Source: Saccharopolyspora hirsuta
GTDB lineage: Bacteria > Actinomycetota > Actinomycetes > Mycobacteriales > Pseudonocardiaceae
Direction of reading: 5' to 3'
DNA: 64,000 nucleotides
Assembly: GCF_008630535.1 (NCBI RefSeq)
Contig: NZ_VWPH01000001.1
Coordinates: 248,001-312,000, forward strand
Both the position numbers and the translations under genes were made by a program. Positions 8,411 through 17,723 of this stretch are shown piece after piece. Positions within the stretch are counted from its first letter, which is position 1, and every line of letters begins with the position of its first letter. The notes beneath the pieces are model-generated. The model was given only the letters and a program-made list of their open reading frames with translations. It was not told the DNA's origin and did no database searches.

Positions 8411-9672
8411 TGGACACCTTCGCCCCGGCCGACAGCCTGCTGCGCTTCGCCACCGCGGGCGCGGTCGACGACGGCAAGAGCACGCTGATCGGCCGGCTGC
8501 TGCACGACTCCAAGTCGCTGCTGGCGGACCAGCTCGAACAGCTCGAGCTGGCCAGCGCGGAGCGCGGCGACGCGCAGCTGGACCTGGCGATGCTCACCGA
8601 CGGGCTGCGCGCCGAGCGCGAGCAGGGCATCACCATCGACGTTGCGCACCGCTACTTCGAGACCGCGCGGCGGGCGTTCATCATCGCCGACACCCCCGGC
8701 CACGCCCAGTACACCCGCAACATGGTCACCGGCGCCTCCACCGCCGACCTGGCGATCGTGCTGGTCGACGCCCGCCACGGCCTGACCGAGCAGAGCCGCA
8801 GGCACGCGGTGCTGGCCGGGCTGCTGCGGGTGCCTCAGCTAGTGCTGGCGGTCAACAAGATGGACCTGGTGGACTTCGCCGAGCCGGTGTTCCGCGCCAT
8901 CGCCGAGGAGTTCGCCGCGTTCGCCGCCCGGCTGGACCTGCGCGCGGTCACCGCCATCCCGATCTCGGCGCTGCGCGGCGACAACGTGGTGCACCGCTCG
9001 GCGTCGATGCCCTGGTACGACGGACCGTCGTTGCTGGAGCACCTGGAAGCGGTCGAGGTCGCCGACGAGGGCTCCACCGGCGAGTTCCGGCTGCCGGTGC
9101 AGTGCACCCTCCGCGCCCCGGAGCGCGACTACCGCGGCTGTGCCGGGCAGATCGCCAGCGGCGCGGTCGCCCCGGGCGAGGAGGTCCTGCACCTGCCGTC
9201 CGGGATGCGCAGCCGCGTGGTCGCGGTCGACTTCGCTGGCAACGAGCTCGACCGGGCCAGAGCACCGCAGTCGGTCGCAGTGCGGCTGGCGGACGACATC
9301 GACGTCGGCCGCGGCGACATGCTCTGCGCTCCCGAGAACGCCCCGGTCGCCGCAGAAGAGCTCACCGCCGCGGTGTGCTGGATGTCGGCGAGATCCGCCC
9401 TGGAACCGGGGATGAGGCTGCTGCTCAAGCACACCACGCGCACCGTCAAGGCGGTGGTCGCCGAGATCCGCGACCGGTTGGAGGTCACCACGCTGGAGCG
9501 CGGCCCGGCCGATCGGCTCGCGCTCAACGAGATCGGCGAGATCGTCCTGCGGCTGGCGCAGCCGGTGTTCTGCGACGCCTACGCCGACAACCGGTTCACC
9601 GGCGGCGCAGTGCTCATCGACGAATCCACGCACGCGACCGTCGGCGCGGTCCTGATCACCGAGGCGCGCTGA
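8410..9672 (+). CDS. cysN: Sulfate adenylyltransferase subunit 1 (GTPase)
   Basis: 420 aa elongation-factor-like GTPase that drives sulfate adenylylation by CysD. GTPase motifs are present in order: GAVDDGKSTLIGRLL (G1), EREQGITIDVAHRYF (G2), DTPGHAQYTRNMVTGAS (G3) and NKMDLVDF (G4). Two beta-barrel domains follow. No C-terminal APS-kinase extension is present, unlike CysNC fusions, because that activity sits on the separate cysC gene of this operon. TGATG overlap with cysD. Confidence 0.97.
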   Translation: MDTFAPADSLLRFATAGAVDDGKSTLIGRLLHDSKSLLADQLEQLELASAERGDAQLDLAMLTDGLRAEREQGITIDVAHRYFETARRAFIIADTPGHAQYTRNMVTGASTADLAIVLVDARHGLTEQSRRHAVLAGLLRVPQLVLAVNKMDLVDFAEPVFRAIAEEFAAFAARLDLRAVTAIPISALRGDNVVHRSASMPWYDGPSLLEHLEAVEVADEGSTGEFRLPVQCTLRAPERDYRGCAGQIASGAVAPGEEVLHLPSGMRSRVVAVDFAGNELDRARAPQSVAVRLADDIDVGRGDMLCAPENAPVAAEELTAAVCWMSARSALEPGMRLLLKHTTRTVKAVVAEIRDRLEVTTLERGPADRLALNEIGEIVLRLAQPVFCDAYADNRFTGGAVLIDESTHATVGAVLITEAR

Positions 9673-9697
9673 AACACCCGATCAGCAAGGAGCAGGA

Positions 9698-10354
9698 ATG
9701 GTTCAGATCATCGGGGCCGGGTTCGGTCGCACCGGGACCGCCTCGCTGAAGGCGGCGCTCGAACGCCTCGGCTTCGGCCCGTGCTACCACATGTTCGAGG
9801 TCATCGCGCAGCCCGAGCGGGTGCACGACTGGACCCGGGCGCTGGACGGCGAGGTATCCGACTGGGACACCGTCCTCGGCGGCTTCGCCTCCACAGTGGA
9901 CTGGCCGGGCTGCACCTTCTGGCGCGAGCTGGCGGACTTCTACCCCGATGCCAAGGTCCTGCTGACCGTCCGCGACCCGCAGAAGTGGTACGACAGCGTG
10001 CACAGCACGATCTACCAGTTCGTCCAGGAGGAACCGGGCGACGACGACTTCAGCTCGAAGCTGCGCCCGATGGTCGAGCGGATGATCTGGAACGGCACCT
10101 TCGACGGTCGCTTCGACGACCGCGAACACGCCATCGAGGTCTTCGAGGAGCACAACGCCGCGGTGCAGGCAGCGGTCCCGGCCGACCGGCTGCTGACCTA
10201 CCAGGTCGGCGAGGGCTGGCAGCGCCTGTGCGACTTCCTCGGAGTCCCCGTCCCCGAGGAGGACTTCCCGCACGTCAACGACGCGGCGTCGATCCGCGGC
10301 CTGGTCGACCAGATCAGCCGCGAGGGCAGGATCCCGTCCCCGTTCGAGTCGTGA
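9698..10354 (+). CDS. PAPS-dependent sulfotransferase family protein (Sulfotransfer_4 type)
   Basis: 218 aa. The N-terminal GAGFGRTGTASLKAAL is the 5'-phosphosulfate loop, and VRDPQKWYDSV at about residue 90 is the 3'-phosphate motif of sulfotransferases. The rest fits the short Sulfotransfer_4 group often found in actinomycetes and eukaryotes, whose acceptors are mostly unknown. It begins 25 bp after cysN and is the last gene of the PAPS-making operon, which suggests it is the main consumer of that PAPS. Its 3' end overlaps bioD on the opposite strand by 41 bp. Confidence 0.85.
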   Translation: MVQIIGAGFGRTGTASLKAALERLGFGPCYHMFEVIAQPERVHDWTRALDGEVSDWDTVLGGFASTVDWPGCTFWRELADFYPDAKVLLTVRDPQKWYDSVHSTIYQFVQEEPGDDDFSSKLRPMVERMIWNGTFDGRFDDREHAIEVFEEHNAAVQAAVPADRLLTYQVGEGWQRLCDFLGVPVPEEDFPHVNDAASIRGLVDQISREGRIPSPFES

Positions 10355-11015
10355 GCGGCGACGACCACCAGGACTCGACCTGGACCCGGAAGCGCTCCGG
10401 AGCGAGGGCGCCCGCCCCGTCGGGGAGCGCTGCCGCGATCGGGACCCCGGTGACGCGGGGCAGTTCCGTTCGGTTGCACTGCTCGGCCAAGCCGAGTTCA
10501 TCGGGCACCGCGCCGAGAACGAGCCCGGCCGGTTCCAGGCCCCGGGACCGCAGCGCGCCGACCGTGAGCTCGGTGTGGTTGAGGGTGCCTAGCCCGATCC
10601 GGGTCACCACGTAGACCTGCACCGGGTGGGTCCGGGCGAGCTCGGCGGCGAGGTCCAGCAGCGTTCCGCCCGCGGTGTCCAGGCGGACCAGCAGCCCGCC
10701 CGCACCCTCGACGATCACGGTGTCGTGGCTCCGGGCCAGCTCGCGGATGCGGGCGGTGTGCGCGCTGATCGGGGGGATCTCGACGCCGCGCAACCGGGCC
10801 GCGGTGTCGGGGGCGAGCGGGTCTTCGAGGCTGGTGAACTCCGCGACCTCGCACCCGGCCAGGTGCGCCACGGCGCGCACGTCGGGTTCGTCGGTGCCGA
10901 GGCCGGTCTGCGCGGGCTTGACCACGACGGTGCCCGGCCCGGAGCGGACCGCGAGGGCCGCGGTCGCCACGGTCTTGCCCACCCCGGTGTCGGTGCCGGT
11001 GACGACGGCGATCAC
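10314..11015 (-). CDS. bioD: ATP-dependent dethiobiotin synthetase
   Basis: 233 aa. Closes the ureido ring of 7,8-diaminopelargonate with CO2 and ATP to give dethiobiotin. Motifs: TGTDTGVGKTVATAAL (P-loop), VKPAQTG, and EGAGGLLVRL. The GTG at 11015 was chosen because it overlaps the bioF stop as GTGA and has GGAGG about 7 bp upstream; a second GTG at 11021 is possible. Last gene of the bioB-A-F-D operon. Its final codons run into the convergent sulfotransferase gene. Confidence 0.95.
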   Translation of the reverse strand: MIAVVTGTDTGVGKTVATAALAVRSGPGTVVVKPAQTGLGTDEPDVRAVAHLAGCEVAEFTSLEDPLAPDTAARLRGVEIPPISAHTARIRELARSHDTVIVEGAGGLLVRLDTAGGTLLDLAAELARTHPVQVYVVTRIGLGTLNHTELTVGALRSRGLEPAGLVLGAVPDELGLAEQCNRTELPRVTGVPIAAALPDGAGALAPERFRVQVESWWSSPLTTRTGTGSCPRG

Positions 11016-12151
11016 GGCCACCTCCGGTGCTCCTTGACGACGCGGACCAGCGCGTCGACCGAGTGCTCCCAGCGCGCGTCGTCCAGACCCGCGTGGGTGG
11101 TGATCCGGAGGCGGGAGATCCCGTCCGGCACCGACGGCGGCCGGAAGCACCCCACCCGCACTCCGGCCGCGAGCGCGGCGGCCTGCGCCGCGACGGCGAC
11201 CTGCGGCGAGGGCATCGGCACCGAGAGCACGGCACCCGCCGACCGCGGCACGCCGAGCCGGTCGGCCAGCTCAGCACCGCGCTCGTGGATCCCCGACGGG
11301 CGAGCGGGGTGCTCGCGCAGGCAGCGGAGCGCGGCCAGCGCGGCGGCGGTGGGTGCCGGTGCCAGCCCGGTGTCGAAGATGAACGGGCGGGCCCGGTTGA
11401 CGAGGTGGTCGACGAGCACGGCGGAACCGAGGACCGCGCCACCCATCGCGCCGAGCGATTTGGACAGCGTCGCGGTCATCACCACGTGCGGGTGGTCGGC
11501 CATGCCTTGCGCGTGCACCGATCCGCGGCCGCCGTCGCCGACCACGCCGAGCCCGTGCGCCTCGTCGACGACCAGGAGGGCGTCGTGCTCGGCGCAGACC
11601 GCGGCCAGGTCCGCGAGCGGGGCGGCGTCGCCGAGCACCGAGAAGACCGATTCGGTCAGCACGAGCGCCCGCCGCCCGCCGGCCGCGCCCAGCGCGGTCC
11701 GGACCGCGGCCACGTCGTTGTGCGGGACCACTTCGATCGCCGCCCGGGACAGCCGCGCGGCGTCGATCAGCGACGCGTGCACGTGCGCGTCGGAGACGAT
11801 CAACGACTGCTTGTTCGCCAGCGCCGTCACCGCGGACAGGTTGGCGTGGTAGCCGGTGGAGAACACCAGCGCCGCCTCCCGGCCGGTGAACTCGGCGAGC
11901 TCGCGCTCCAGCTCGGCGTGCAGCGCGGTGGTCCCGGTGACCAGCCGGGAGGCACCCGCCCCGGCTCCCCAGCGCAGCGCGGCACCGGCCGCCGCCCGGC
12001 GCACCGCGGGATCGCAGCTCAACCCCAGGTAATCGTTGTTGGCGAGGTCGATGACGTCCTCGTCGACCGCCCGGGGCCGCAGCGTCCGCTGCAACCCGGC
12101 GTCCTCGCGCGCGGCCCGCTGCTCGGCGAACCACGTCGTCCAGCTGCTCAT
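11012..12151 (-). CDS. bioF: 8-amino-7-oxononanoate synthase
   Basis: 379 aa PLP enzyme of the alpha-oxoamine synthase family that joins pimeloyl-thioester and alanine. Seen in order: [13 protein letters not shown], the glycine-rich [44 protein letters not shown], and the PLP-lysine region [15 protein letters not shown]. The ATG overlaps the bioA stop as ATGA and the stop overlaps bioD as GTGA. Part of the BioQ-controlled operon. Confidence 0.95.
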   Translation of the reverse strand: MSSWTTWFAEQRAAREDAGLQRTLRPRAVDEDVIDLANNDYLGLSCDPAVRRAAAGAALRWGAGAGASRLVTGTTALHAELERELAEFTGREAALVFSTGYHANLSAVTALANKQSLIVSDAHVHASLIDAARLSRAAIEVVPHNDVAAVRTALGAAGGRRALVLTESVFSVLGDAAPLADLAAVCAEHDALLVVDEAHGLGVVGDGGRGSVHAQGMADHPHVVMTATLSKSLGAMGGAVLGSAVLVDHLVNRARPFIFDTGLAPAPTAAALAALRCLREHPARPSGIHERGAELADRLGVPRSAGAVLSVPMPSPQVAVAAQAAALAAGVRVGCFRPPSVPDGISRLRITTHAGLDDARWEHSVDALVRVVKEHRRWP

Positions 12152-13407
12152 CCGACCTCCGCAGCTGCCGCGATCCCGGCGCAGATCGCGGCGATGTCGT
12201 CGTCGGTGCACACGTAGGGCGGCATGGTGTAGATCAGGTCCCGGAACGGGCGCAGCCACACGCCTTCGGCCAGCGCGGCTTCGGTCGCCTTGACGACGTC
12301 GACGGCGTGGTCGAGCTGGACCACCCCGACGGCACCGAGCACCCGCACGTCGAGGGCGTTGATCTGGTGCAGCGCCTGCAATCCGGTGTTGATCCGCTGC
12401 ACGTCGGCCGCCCAGTCGCCGGTGCTCAGCAGGTCCAGGCTGGCGGAGGCGACCGCGCACGCCAGCGGGTTTCCCATGAACGTGGGCCCGTGCATGAGAA
12501 CGCCGGAGTCGCTGGCGGACAGGACGCGCGCGACCTCCGTCGTGCACAAGGCAGCGGCCAGCGACAGGTAGCCGCCGGTGAGCGCCTTGCCGACGCACAG
12601 CACGTCCGGGGTCACCTCGGCCGCCTCCGCGGCGAAGAGCGTGCCGGTCCGGCCGAAACCGGTGGCGATCTCGTCGAAGACCAGGACCAGCCCGTGCTCG
12701 TCGGCGACTTCCCGGAACACGGCGAGACATTCGGCCGGATAGGGGTGCATGCCCCCGGCGCCCTGCAGCAGCGGCTCGACGATCAGCCCGGCGAGCCGGT
12801 CGGCGTGCTCGGACGCGAGCGCGCGGAAGCCCGCGGCCCACGCGTCCACATCACCGCCGAGCCGGGGCGGGCGTTCGCCGAACACCTGCTCCGGCAGCAC
12901 TCCGGACCACATCGCGTGCATCCCGCCGTCCGGGTCGCACACGCTCATGCAGTCGAAGGTGTCGCCGTGGTAGCCGCCGCGCACGGTGAGGAACCGGGTC
13001 CGGCCCGGCCGCCCGGCACCGCGCTGGTACTGCAGCGCCATCTTCATCGCCACCTCGATGCTCACCGACCCGGAATCGGCGAGGAACACCCGGTCCAGCC
13101 CGGCCGGTGCGAGGTCGATCAGCCGCCGCGCCAGCTCGACCGCCGGTTCGTGGGTCAGCCCGCCGAACATCACGTGCGACATCCGGTCGAGCTGGCCGCG
13201 CACCGCCGCGTCGAGCACCGGGTGCCGGTAGCCGTGGATCGCCGACCACCACGACGCCATCCCGTCCACCACCGCCCCGACGCCGTCGAGGACGATCCGG
13301 CTCCCCTCGGCGCCGGTGACCAGGCGGGTCGGCGTGGGGTCGACCATCGAGGTGTACGGGTGCCACAGGTGCTCGCGGTCGAAGGCGAGCAGTTCCGCCG
13401 GGGTCAT
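12148..13407 (-). CDS. bioA: Adenosylmethionine-8-amino-7-oxononanoate aminotransferase
   Basis: 419 aa class-III aminotransferase that converts KAPA to 7,8-diaminopelargonate using S-adenosylmethionine as amino donor. BioA hallmarks: HLWHPYTSM at the N-terminus, [42 protein letters not shown], and the PLP lysine in [10 protein letters not shown]. The HPYTSM and [10 protein letters not shown] segments separate BioA from ornithine or GABA aminotransferases. TGATG junction with bioB upstream and ATGA with bioF downstream. Confidence 0.96.
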   Translation of the reverse strand: MTPAELLAFDREHLWHPYTSMVDPTPTRLVTGAEGSRIVLDGVGAVVDGMASWWSAIHGYRHPVLDAAVRGQLDRMSHVMFGGLTHEPAVELARRLIDLAPAGLDRVFLADSGSVSIEVAMKMALQYQRGAGRPGRTRFLTVRGGYHGDTFDCMSVCDPDGGMHAMWSGVLPEQVFGERPPRLGGDVDAWAAGFRALASEHADRLAGLIVEPLLQGAGGMHPYPAECLAVFREVADEHGLVLVFDEIATGFGRTGTLFAAEAAEVTPDVLCVGKALTGGYLSLAAALCTTEVARVLSASDSGVLMHGPTFMGNPLACAVASASLDLLSTGDWAADVQRINTGLQALHQINALDVRVLGAVGVVQLDHAVDVVKATEAALAEGVWLRPFRDLIYTMPPYVCTDDDIAAICAGIAAAAEVG

Positions 13408-14468
13408 CAGGCGTTCGGCAGGACGTCGGTGCCCGCGCCGCGGCGGCGGATGGCCGGGTCGCGCGCTTCGCGCTGCGCGAGGTCCTCCTCGGATCCCTGG
13501 ACGACGAAACCGTTGTCCCGGATCATCTCCAGGTCCGCCTCGGCCGCCTGGCCCTCCGAGGTGAGGTAGTCGCCGAGGAAGATCGAGTTGGCGACGTGCA
13601 GCGCGATCGACTGCAGCGAGCGCAGGTGCATCTCGCGGCCACCGGCGATCCGGATCTCCTTGTCCGGGCAGACGAACCGCGCCATCGCCAGGATCTTCAC
13701 GCAGCGGGTAGGGGAGAGCTCCCAGGTGTTCTCGAACGGGGTGCCGTCGAAGGGCATCAGGAAGTTCACCGGGATCGAGTCGGAACCCAGCTCCCGCAGC
13801 GCGAACAGCGCCTCGACGAGCTGCTCGTCGGTCTCGCCCAGCCCGGCGATCAGGCCGGAGCAGGGGGAGATCCCGGCGCCCTTCGCCTTCTCCACGGTGT
13901 CCACGCGGTCGGCGTAGGTGTGCGTCTGGACGATGTTGTCGTGGTGGCTCTCGGCGGTGTTGATGTTGTGGTTGTAGGCGTCCACACCGGCGTCCTTGAG
14001 CCGCTCGGCCTGCCCGTCCTTGAGCAGGCCCAAGCACGCGCAGACCTCGACGCCGGGGTACTCCTGCTTCAGCGCCACGACCATGTCCGCGACCTTGTCG
14101 ATGTCCTTAGTGGACGGTCCGCGGCCGGAGGAGACCAGGCACACCCGGCTGGCGCCGCCCTTGAGCCCGGCACCGGCCTGCCGAAGCGTCTCGGACTCGG
14201 ACAGCCACGAGTACTTGAGGATCGGGGCGCTGGAGCCCAGCGCCTGCGAGCAGTAGTTGCAGTTCTCCGGGCACAGCCCGGACTTCAGGTTCACCAGGTA
14301 GTTCACCTTCACCGCGTTGCCGAAGTGCGCGCGGCGCAGCCGACCGGCCGCGGCGACGACCGACATCAGCTCGGCGTCGTCGGCGCGCAGCACCGCGAGG
14401 GCGTCCTCGGGCGTGGCCGGTGTCCCGGCGAGGACGGCATCGGCGAGCTGGTGGAAGTGGGCGCTCAT
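13407..14468 (-). CDS. bioB: Biotin synthase (radical SAM)
   Basis: 353 aa. Inserts sulfur into dethiobiotin. The radical-SAM cluster motif CPENCNYC supplies three cysteines for the 4Fe-4S cluster. Further family blocks are [21 protein letters not shown] (with the conserved NxD/NTE region) and [11 protein letters not shown], whose arginine binds the 2Fe-2S auxiliary cluster. ATG 14468 was preferred over an in-frame start 36 bases upstream because GGGGAG is well placed and the upstream start lies in the operator region. First gene of the bio operon. Confidence 0.97.
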   Translation of the reverse strand: MSAHFHQLADAVLAGTPATPEDALAVLRADDAELMSVVAAAGRLRRAHFGNAVKVNYLVNLKSGLCPENCNYCSQALGSSAPILKYSWLSESETLRQAGAGLKGGASRVCLVSSGRGPSTKDIDKVADMVVALKQEYPGVEVCACLGLLKDGQAERLKDAGVDAYNHNINTAESHHDNIVQTHTYADRVDTVEKAKGAGISPCSGLIAGLGETDEQLVEALFALRELGSDSIPVNFLMPFDGTPFENTWELSPTRCVKILAMARFVCPDKEIRIAGGREMHLRSLQSIALHVANSIFLGDYLTSEGQAAEADLEMIRDNGFVVQGSEEDLAQREARDPAIRRRGAGTDVLPNA

Positions 14469-14490
14469 CGCTTCTCCCCGAATCAGAACC

Positions 14491-14518
14491 TGAACAGCGT
14501 TCACCTGAACGGCGTTCA
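14491..14518. promoter_or_regulatory. Two tandem BioQ-type operators in the bioB/tetR divergent promoter region
   Basis: Two palindromes of form TGAAC-N3-GTTCA occur at 14491-14503 (spacer AGC) and 14506-14518 (spacer GGC), with centres 15 bp apart. The second extends to CCTGAAC-N3-GTTCAGG. They sit 23-50 bp upstream of bioB and about 45-70 bp upstream of the TetR gene. Actinobacterial BioQ repressors are known to bind TGAAC-N3-GTTAC-like palindromes, so these sites probably give biotin-responsive repression of the operon and autoregulation. Confidence 0.8.
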
Positions 14519-14561
14519 GGTTAAACTGGGGTGGATCGATCGGTCAACGGGAGGGTGCTGG

Positions 14562-15116
14562 GTGCGCTATCACCGCAAGGACGTCGTGGCCCGCGCGATC
14601 GAAGTGCTCGACGAGTACGGCCTGGAATCGCTGACGATGCGCCGCCTGGCCACCGAGCTCGGCGTGCAACCGAGCGCGCTCTACCACCACGTCCCGAACA
14701 AGCAGACGCTGCTGGCCGCGATCGCCGACGAGGTCCTGCGCCGCGGCCGGAGGCCCCGCCGGGCCGAGCGCTGGGACCAGCGCGTGGTCGAGATCTGCGG
14801 GGAACTTCGGGACGCGATGCTCGCCTACCGGGACGGCGCCGAAGTCGTCGTCACCGCGCACACATTCGGCCTCGGAGCCGGAGAACCGGCCGAACAGCTG
14901 CGGGCGGCGCTGCGCGACGGCGGGCTGCCCGACGACGTGGTCGACGTGGGCACCCGGGCCCTCCTGCACCTCGTGTTCGGCCACACCGTGGAGGAGCAGA
15001 TGGCGCTGCAGGCGGCCAGCGCCGGGGCGATCGACCGCGCGCCCGGCGGACCGGCGGACTTCGAGCGCGGGCTCGACCTGGTGCTGGACGGTCTCCGGGC
15101 CAGGGTCAACGGCTGA
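14562..15116 (+). CDS. bioQ: TetR-family biotin operon repressor (BioQ-like)
   Basis: 184 aa from GTG 14562, with GGGAGGG six bases upstream. Residues about 5-50 are a TetR helix-turn-helix (IEVLDEYGLESLTMRRLATE, then LGVQPSALYHHVPNKQTLL). The remainder is an alpha-helical TetR C-terminal domain. It is divergent from bioB with two BioQ-type palindromes in the shared promoter, which is the standard arrangement for BioQ. Function is inferred from context and site; BioQ itself does not synthesise or ligate biotin. Confidence 0.85.
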   Translation: MRYHRKDVVARAIEVLDEYGLESLTMRRLATELGVQPSALYHHVPNKQTLLAAIADEVLRRGRRPRRAERWDQRVVEICGELRDAMLAYRDGAEVVVTAHTFGLGAGEPAEQLRAALRDGGLPDDVVDVGTRALLHLVFGHTVEEQMALQAASAGAIDRAPGGPADFERGLDLVLDGLRARVNG

Positions 15117-15305
15117 CACCGCCGCTCTTGATCACCCTGTCGGGTGGTCTTGGTGAGGTGCCCGCGGAATGAGCCGCCGCAGCGGCCCGGCGTGATGCAT
15201 GGTGGACCGGGGATGACCAGGGCCGATCGTTTCCGCGCACCGCCGCGGGAGGAGATCGGCGGCCCCACGTGACCCGCCCGCCGAGACCGCGAAGGACGCC
15301 GCACC

Positions 15306-15659
15306 GTGAACAGCGTCAGCGAAGCGCTGCAGCTCTACCCCGAGCTGGCGGTCCTGGTCGGGCTGAACACGCTGTGGACCTTCTGGATCTTGACCGATTC
15401 CCTCGGCCGCCCGGAGTGGCTGGTCGGCGTGATGAGCTGGCCCGAGCACAGCGACGCCCTCTGGATCGCCGACCGGCAGCACGCGCTGGCCGCCCGGCTG
15501 CACGTGGCGACGCCGTCCGGCGGGATCGTCTGGCGGTCCTCGGGCGCGCTGACCGCGACCATCGACGCGCTGAGCAGCCTCCCCGCGCCCGACGCGCCCG
15601 ACGCACCGCGCAAGATCCTCAAGCCGGGTCCGTTCTGGCCCCCGGCCCGGCTCTGGTGA
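15306..15659 (+). CDS. Hypothetical protein (117 aa)
   Basis: GTG start at 15306 and TGA at 15659. The sequence is protein-like (MNSVSEALQLYPELAVLVGL, Trp-rich centre, LHVATPSGGIVWRSSGALTAT) but I do not recognise a family. The ending is proline-rich with a KILKPGPFWPP tail. It lies between bioQ and a convergent VOC-family gene and is probably transcribed alone. The preceding 187 bp hold no gene. Confidence 0.6.
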   Translation: MNSVSEALQLYPELAVLVGLNTLWTFWILTDSLGRPEWLVGVMSWPEHSDALWIADRQHALAARLHVATPSGGIVWRSSGALTATIDALSSLPAPDAPDAPRKILKPGPFWPPARLW

Positions 15660-15662
15660 CCG

Positions 15663-16325
15663 TCAACCCCAGGTGTCGCCGGTGGTCAGGGCGATCGTCG
15701 CGCCGTTCGGATCGGTGATCACCAGGGTTTCGCCGAGCAGCGGGTGCTCGAGCCGGTCGGCGACCTCCGCGCCCACCTCGGTGACCAGCTTCTCGGCATC
15801 GGTCAGGTCGGCCACCGCGAAGAAGCACAGCCAGCCCCAGGCCGCCGCGATCCGCCGGTTCGTCCGGGAGGCCAGCGGGCGGTCGTCGACCAGGTACTCC
15901 GCGCCGCCGGTGGTGGGCCGCACCGACCAGTTCAGGGTGCTGGCCCAGAAGGCGTCGGCGCGGTCCGGGTCGCTGGTGGCCAGCTCGATCCAGCGGGGCT
16001 CGCCCGGCCGCGGCGCCGGGGCCAGCGGACCGTGCTGGGCGCGCCCCCTGGCGACCATCGCCAGCGCGTCGTCCGGGCCGGTCAGCGCGCAGCTCGGGGA
16101 GCTCCCGGCGAACACCGGGCGCCAGCCGAGCGGCTCGCCCGCGCGCGGTTTGCGGATCGTCGAGCAGCGGCGGTTGCCGACCCAGCAGTCGAAGCCGCGG
16201 CCGGTCGGCTCCGGGGTCCAGTCGAGCAGCGCCCGGTAGCGGACCGCGGCGGCCACCGGGTCCGGGCTGATCAGGTCGACGCGGCGCAGGCCGCGGACCA
16301 CGGGTCGTGCGGGCACGGGCGACAC
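15663..16325 (-). CDS. VOC-family (glyoxalase/bleomycin-resistance fold) protein
   Basis: About 220 aa with two VOC modules. The first opens with LRRVDLISPDPVAAAVRYRA; the second with PRWIELATSDPDRADAFWAS, includes WLCFFAVADL, and ends with TLVITDPNGATIALTTG. Tandem VOC domains of this sort are usually annotated as glyoxalase-like or antibiotic-resistance proteins with no demonstrated substrate. The GTG at 16325 is a likely start; an upstream start would add 17 poorly conserved residues. It follows the small zinc-finger gene on the same strand. Confidence 0.75.
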   Translation of the reverse strand: MSPVPARPVVRGLRRVDLISPDPVAAAVRYRALLDWTPEPTGRGFDCWVGNRRCSTIRKPRAGEPLGWRPVFAGSSPSCALTGPDDALAMVARGRAQHGPLAPAPRPGEPRWIELATSDPDRADAFWASTLNWSVRPTTGGAEYLVDDRPLASRTNRRIAAAWGWLCFFAVADLTDAEKLVTEVGAEVADRLEHPLLGETLVITDPNGATIALTTGDTWG

Positions 16326-16406
16326 CTCGCCACCGCTGGGGACCAACCCATCCTGGTCACCTGGACCGTCCCGCACAATCCTCCGTTCGCCCGCAGAGCG
16401 CAGGAC

Positions 16407-16760
16407 TCACCGCAGCCGTTCCAGCTCCGCGGCCACGTCCACCACCTGCGCCGCGAGCTTGCGCAGCTCGGTGCGGTCGGCGTCGTCGTCCACCGCGGTG
16501 ACCACGTCCTCGGCGGCGCAGCGCAGCTGGAACAGCCGGTCCTGCAGGTCGGCGAGCTCGGCGGCGGAGAGCACCACGGCGTCCTCCGGCAGCCCCCCGC
16601 GCTGGACGGCGGTGCGGCGTTCGTAAGCGCGCTGGCGGCAGGACTGCGCGCAGTACAGGCGTGGACGTCCCTGGCGACCGGCCTCCGGAACGCGCCGCCC
16701 GCACCAGGCGCAATGCCGGACTTGCCGCTGACGACGGGAGGGCTGGGCCGAGATGTCCAC
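16407..16760 (-). CDS. Small zinc-ribbon protein with CxxC...CxxxC motif
   Basis: 117 aa from GTG 16760. The N-terminal half is basic and holds a metal-binding pattern, CAWCGRRVPEAGRQGRPRLY followed at once by CAQSCRQRAYERR. The C-terminal half is an acidic helix, probably a coiled coil. Similar short proteins with CRQRAYE are widespread in actinobacteria, and their function is unknown to me; nucleic-acid binding is plausible. Divergent from the glycerophosphodiesterase gene. Confidence 0.7.
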   Translation of the reverse strand: MDISAQPSRRQRQVRHCAWCGRRVPEAGRQGRPRLYCAQSCRQRAYERRTAVQRGGLPEDAVVLSAAELADLQDRLFQLRCAAEDVVTAVDDDADRTELRKLAAQVVDVAAELERLR

Positions 16761-16829
16761 GATCGATCACGTTAGTCAAGGGCCCCGCCTGCGTGATGCA
16801 GGCACGCCGATCGGGCAGAGTTGTCCGGT

Positions 16830-17618
16830 GTGACGCATCCTTTCCTGCTCGGCCCCCGGCCCCGCGCGTTCGCCCACCGCGGGTGGCACCTGGGGGAGCT
16901 GCACGACATGGAGAACTCCCTGAGCGCGTTCCGCCGCGCCGCCGAGGAGGGCTTCCAGTACATCGAGACCGACGTGCACGCCACGGCCGACGGCGTGGTG
17001 GTGGTCAACCACGACCCGACGCTGGAGCGCACCACCGACGGGCGCGGCGCGATCCGGCGGTTGCCGTGGTCGGCCGTGCGCACCGCGCGGATCGGTGGCC
17101 GGGAGCCGGTGTGCTCGCTGGACGCGGCGCTGGAGGAGCTGCCGGAGGTCTTCTTCAACATCGACGTCAAGGACGACTCCGCGGTGGAGCCGGTGCTGCG
17201 GACGCTGCGCGAGCACGACGCCTGGGACCGGGTCTGCCTGGCGTCCTTCGCCGAGCACCGGTTGACCCGGCTCCGGCGCGCCGCCGGACCCCGGCTGCTG
17301 ACCTCGACCGGGCGGCGCTCGGCCGGGCTGCTGTGGCTCGGCTCGCGCTGGGGCGGCTGGCCGCTGCGGTCGCTGGTCGTCGGGGGCGCGGCGCAGGTGC
17401 CGCAGGGGTTCGGCCGGGTGCGGGTGATCGACCGCCGGTTCGTCCGCCAGGCGCACCGCTGGGGGATCGAGGTGCACGTCTGGACCGTCGACGACCCCGC
17501 CGAGATGCGGCAGCTGCTGGACGCCGGGGTGGACGGGCTGGTCACCGACCGGCCCGACCTGCTGAACGCGGTGCTGCGGGAGCGGTTCGGCGAACCGAGG
17601 TCGGAGGTCGGCGGGTGA
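16830..17618 (+). CDS. Glycerophosphodiester phosphodiesterase family protein
   Basis: About 262 aa. Cleaves glycerophosphodiesters to glycerol-3-phosphate and an alcohol. The GDPD TIM-barrel motifs are present: FAHRGWHLG (catalytic His), EEGFQYIETDVHATADGVVVVNHDPTLERTTDG (metal ligands Glu/Asp and catalytic His) in successive parts, and the C-terminal GIEVHVWTVDDPAEM and GVDGLVTDRPDLL. There is no signal peptide, so it is probably cytoplasmic. GTG 16830 was preferred to the TTG nine bases earlier. Confidence 0.92.
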   Translation: MTHPFLLGPRPRAFAHRGWHLGELHDMENSLSAFRRAAEEGFQYIETDVHATADGVVVVNHDPTLERTTDGRGAIRRLPWSAVRTARIGGREPVCSLDAALEELPEVFFNIDVKDDSAVEPVLRTLREHDAWDRVCLASFAEHRLTRLRRAAGPRLLTSTGRRSAGLLWLGSRWGGWPLRSLVVGGAAQVPQGFGRVRVIDRRFVRQAHRWGIEVHVWTVDDPAEMRQLLDAGVDGLVTDRPDLLNAVLRERFGEPRSEVGG

Positions 17619-17723
17619 GTACAACTACGCATTGTCCCCGCTCGGGCCTCCACCGTGTTCGATCGAGCCAGTAAGGTCCGGTTACCCCCAATCGAGTGAT
17701 ATTGGTTTCGGAGGACCGAACGG

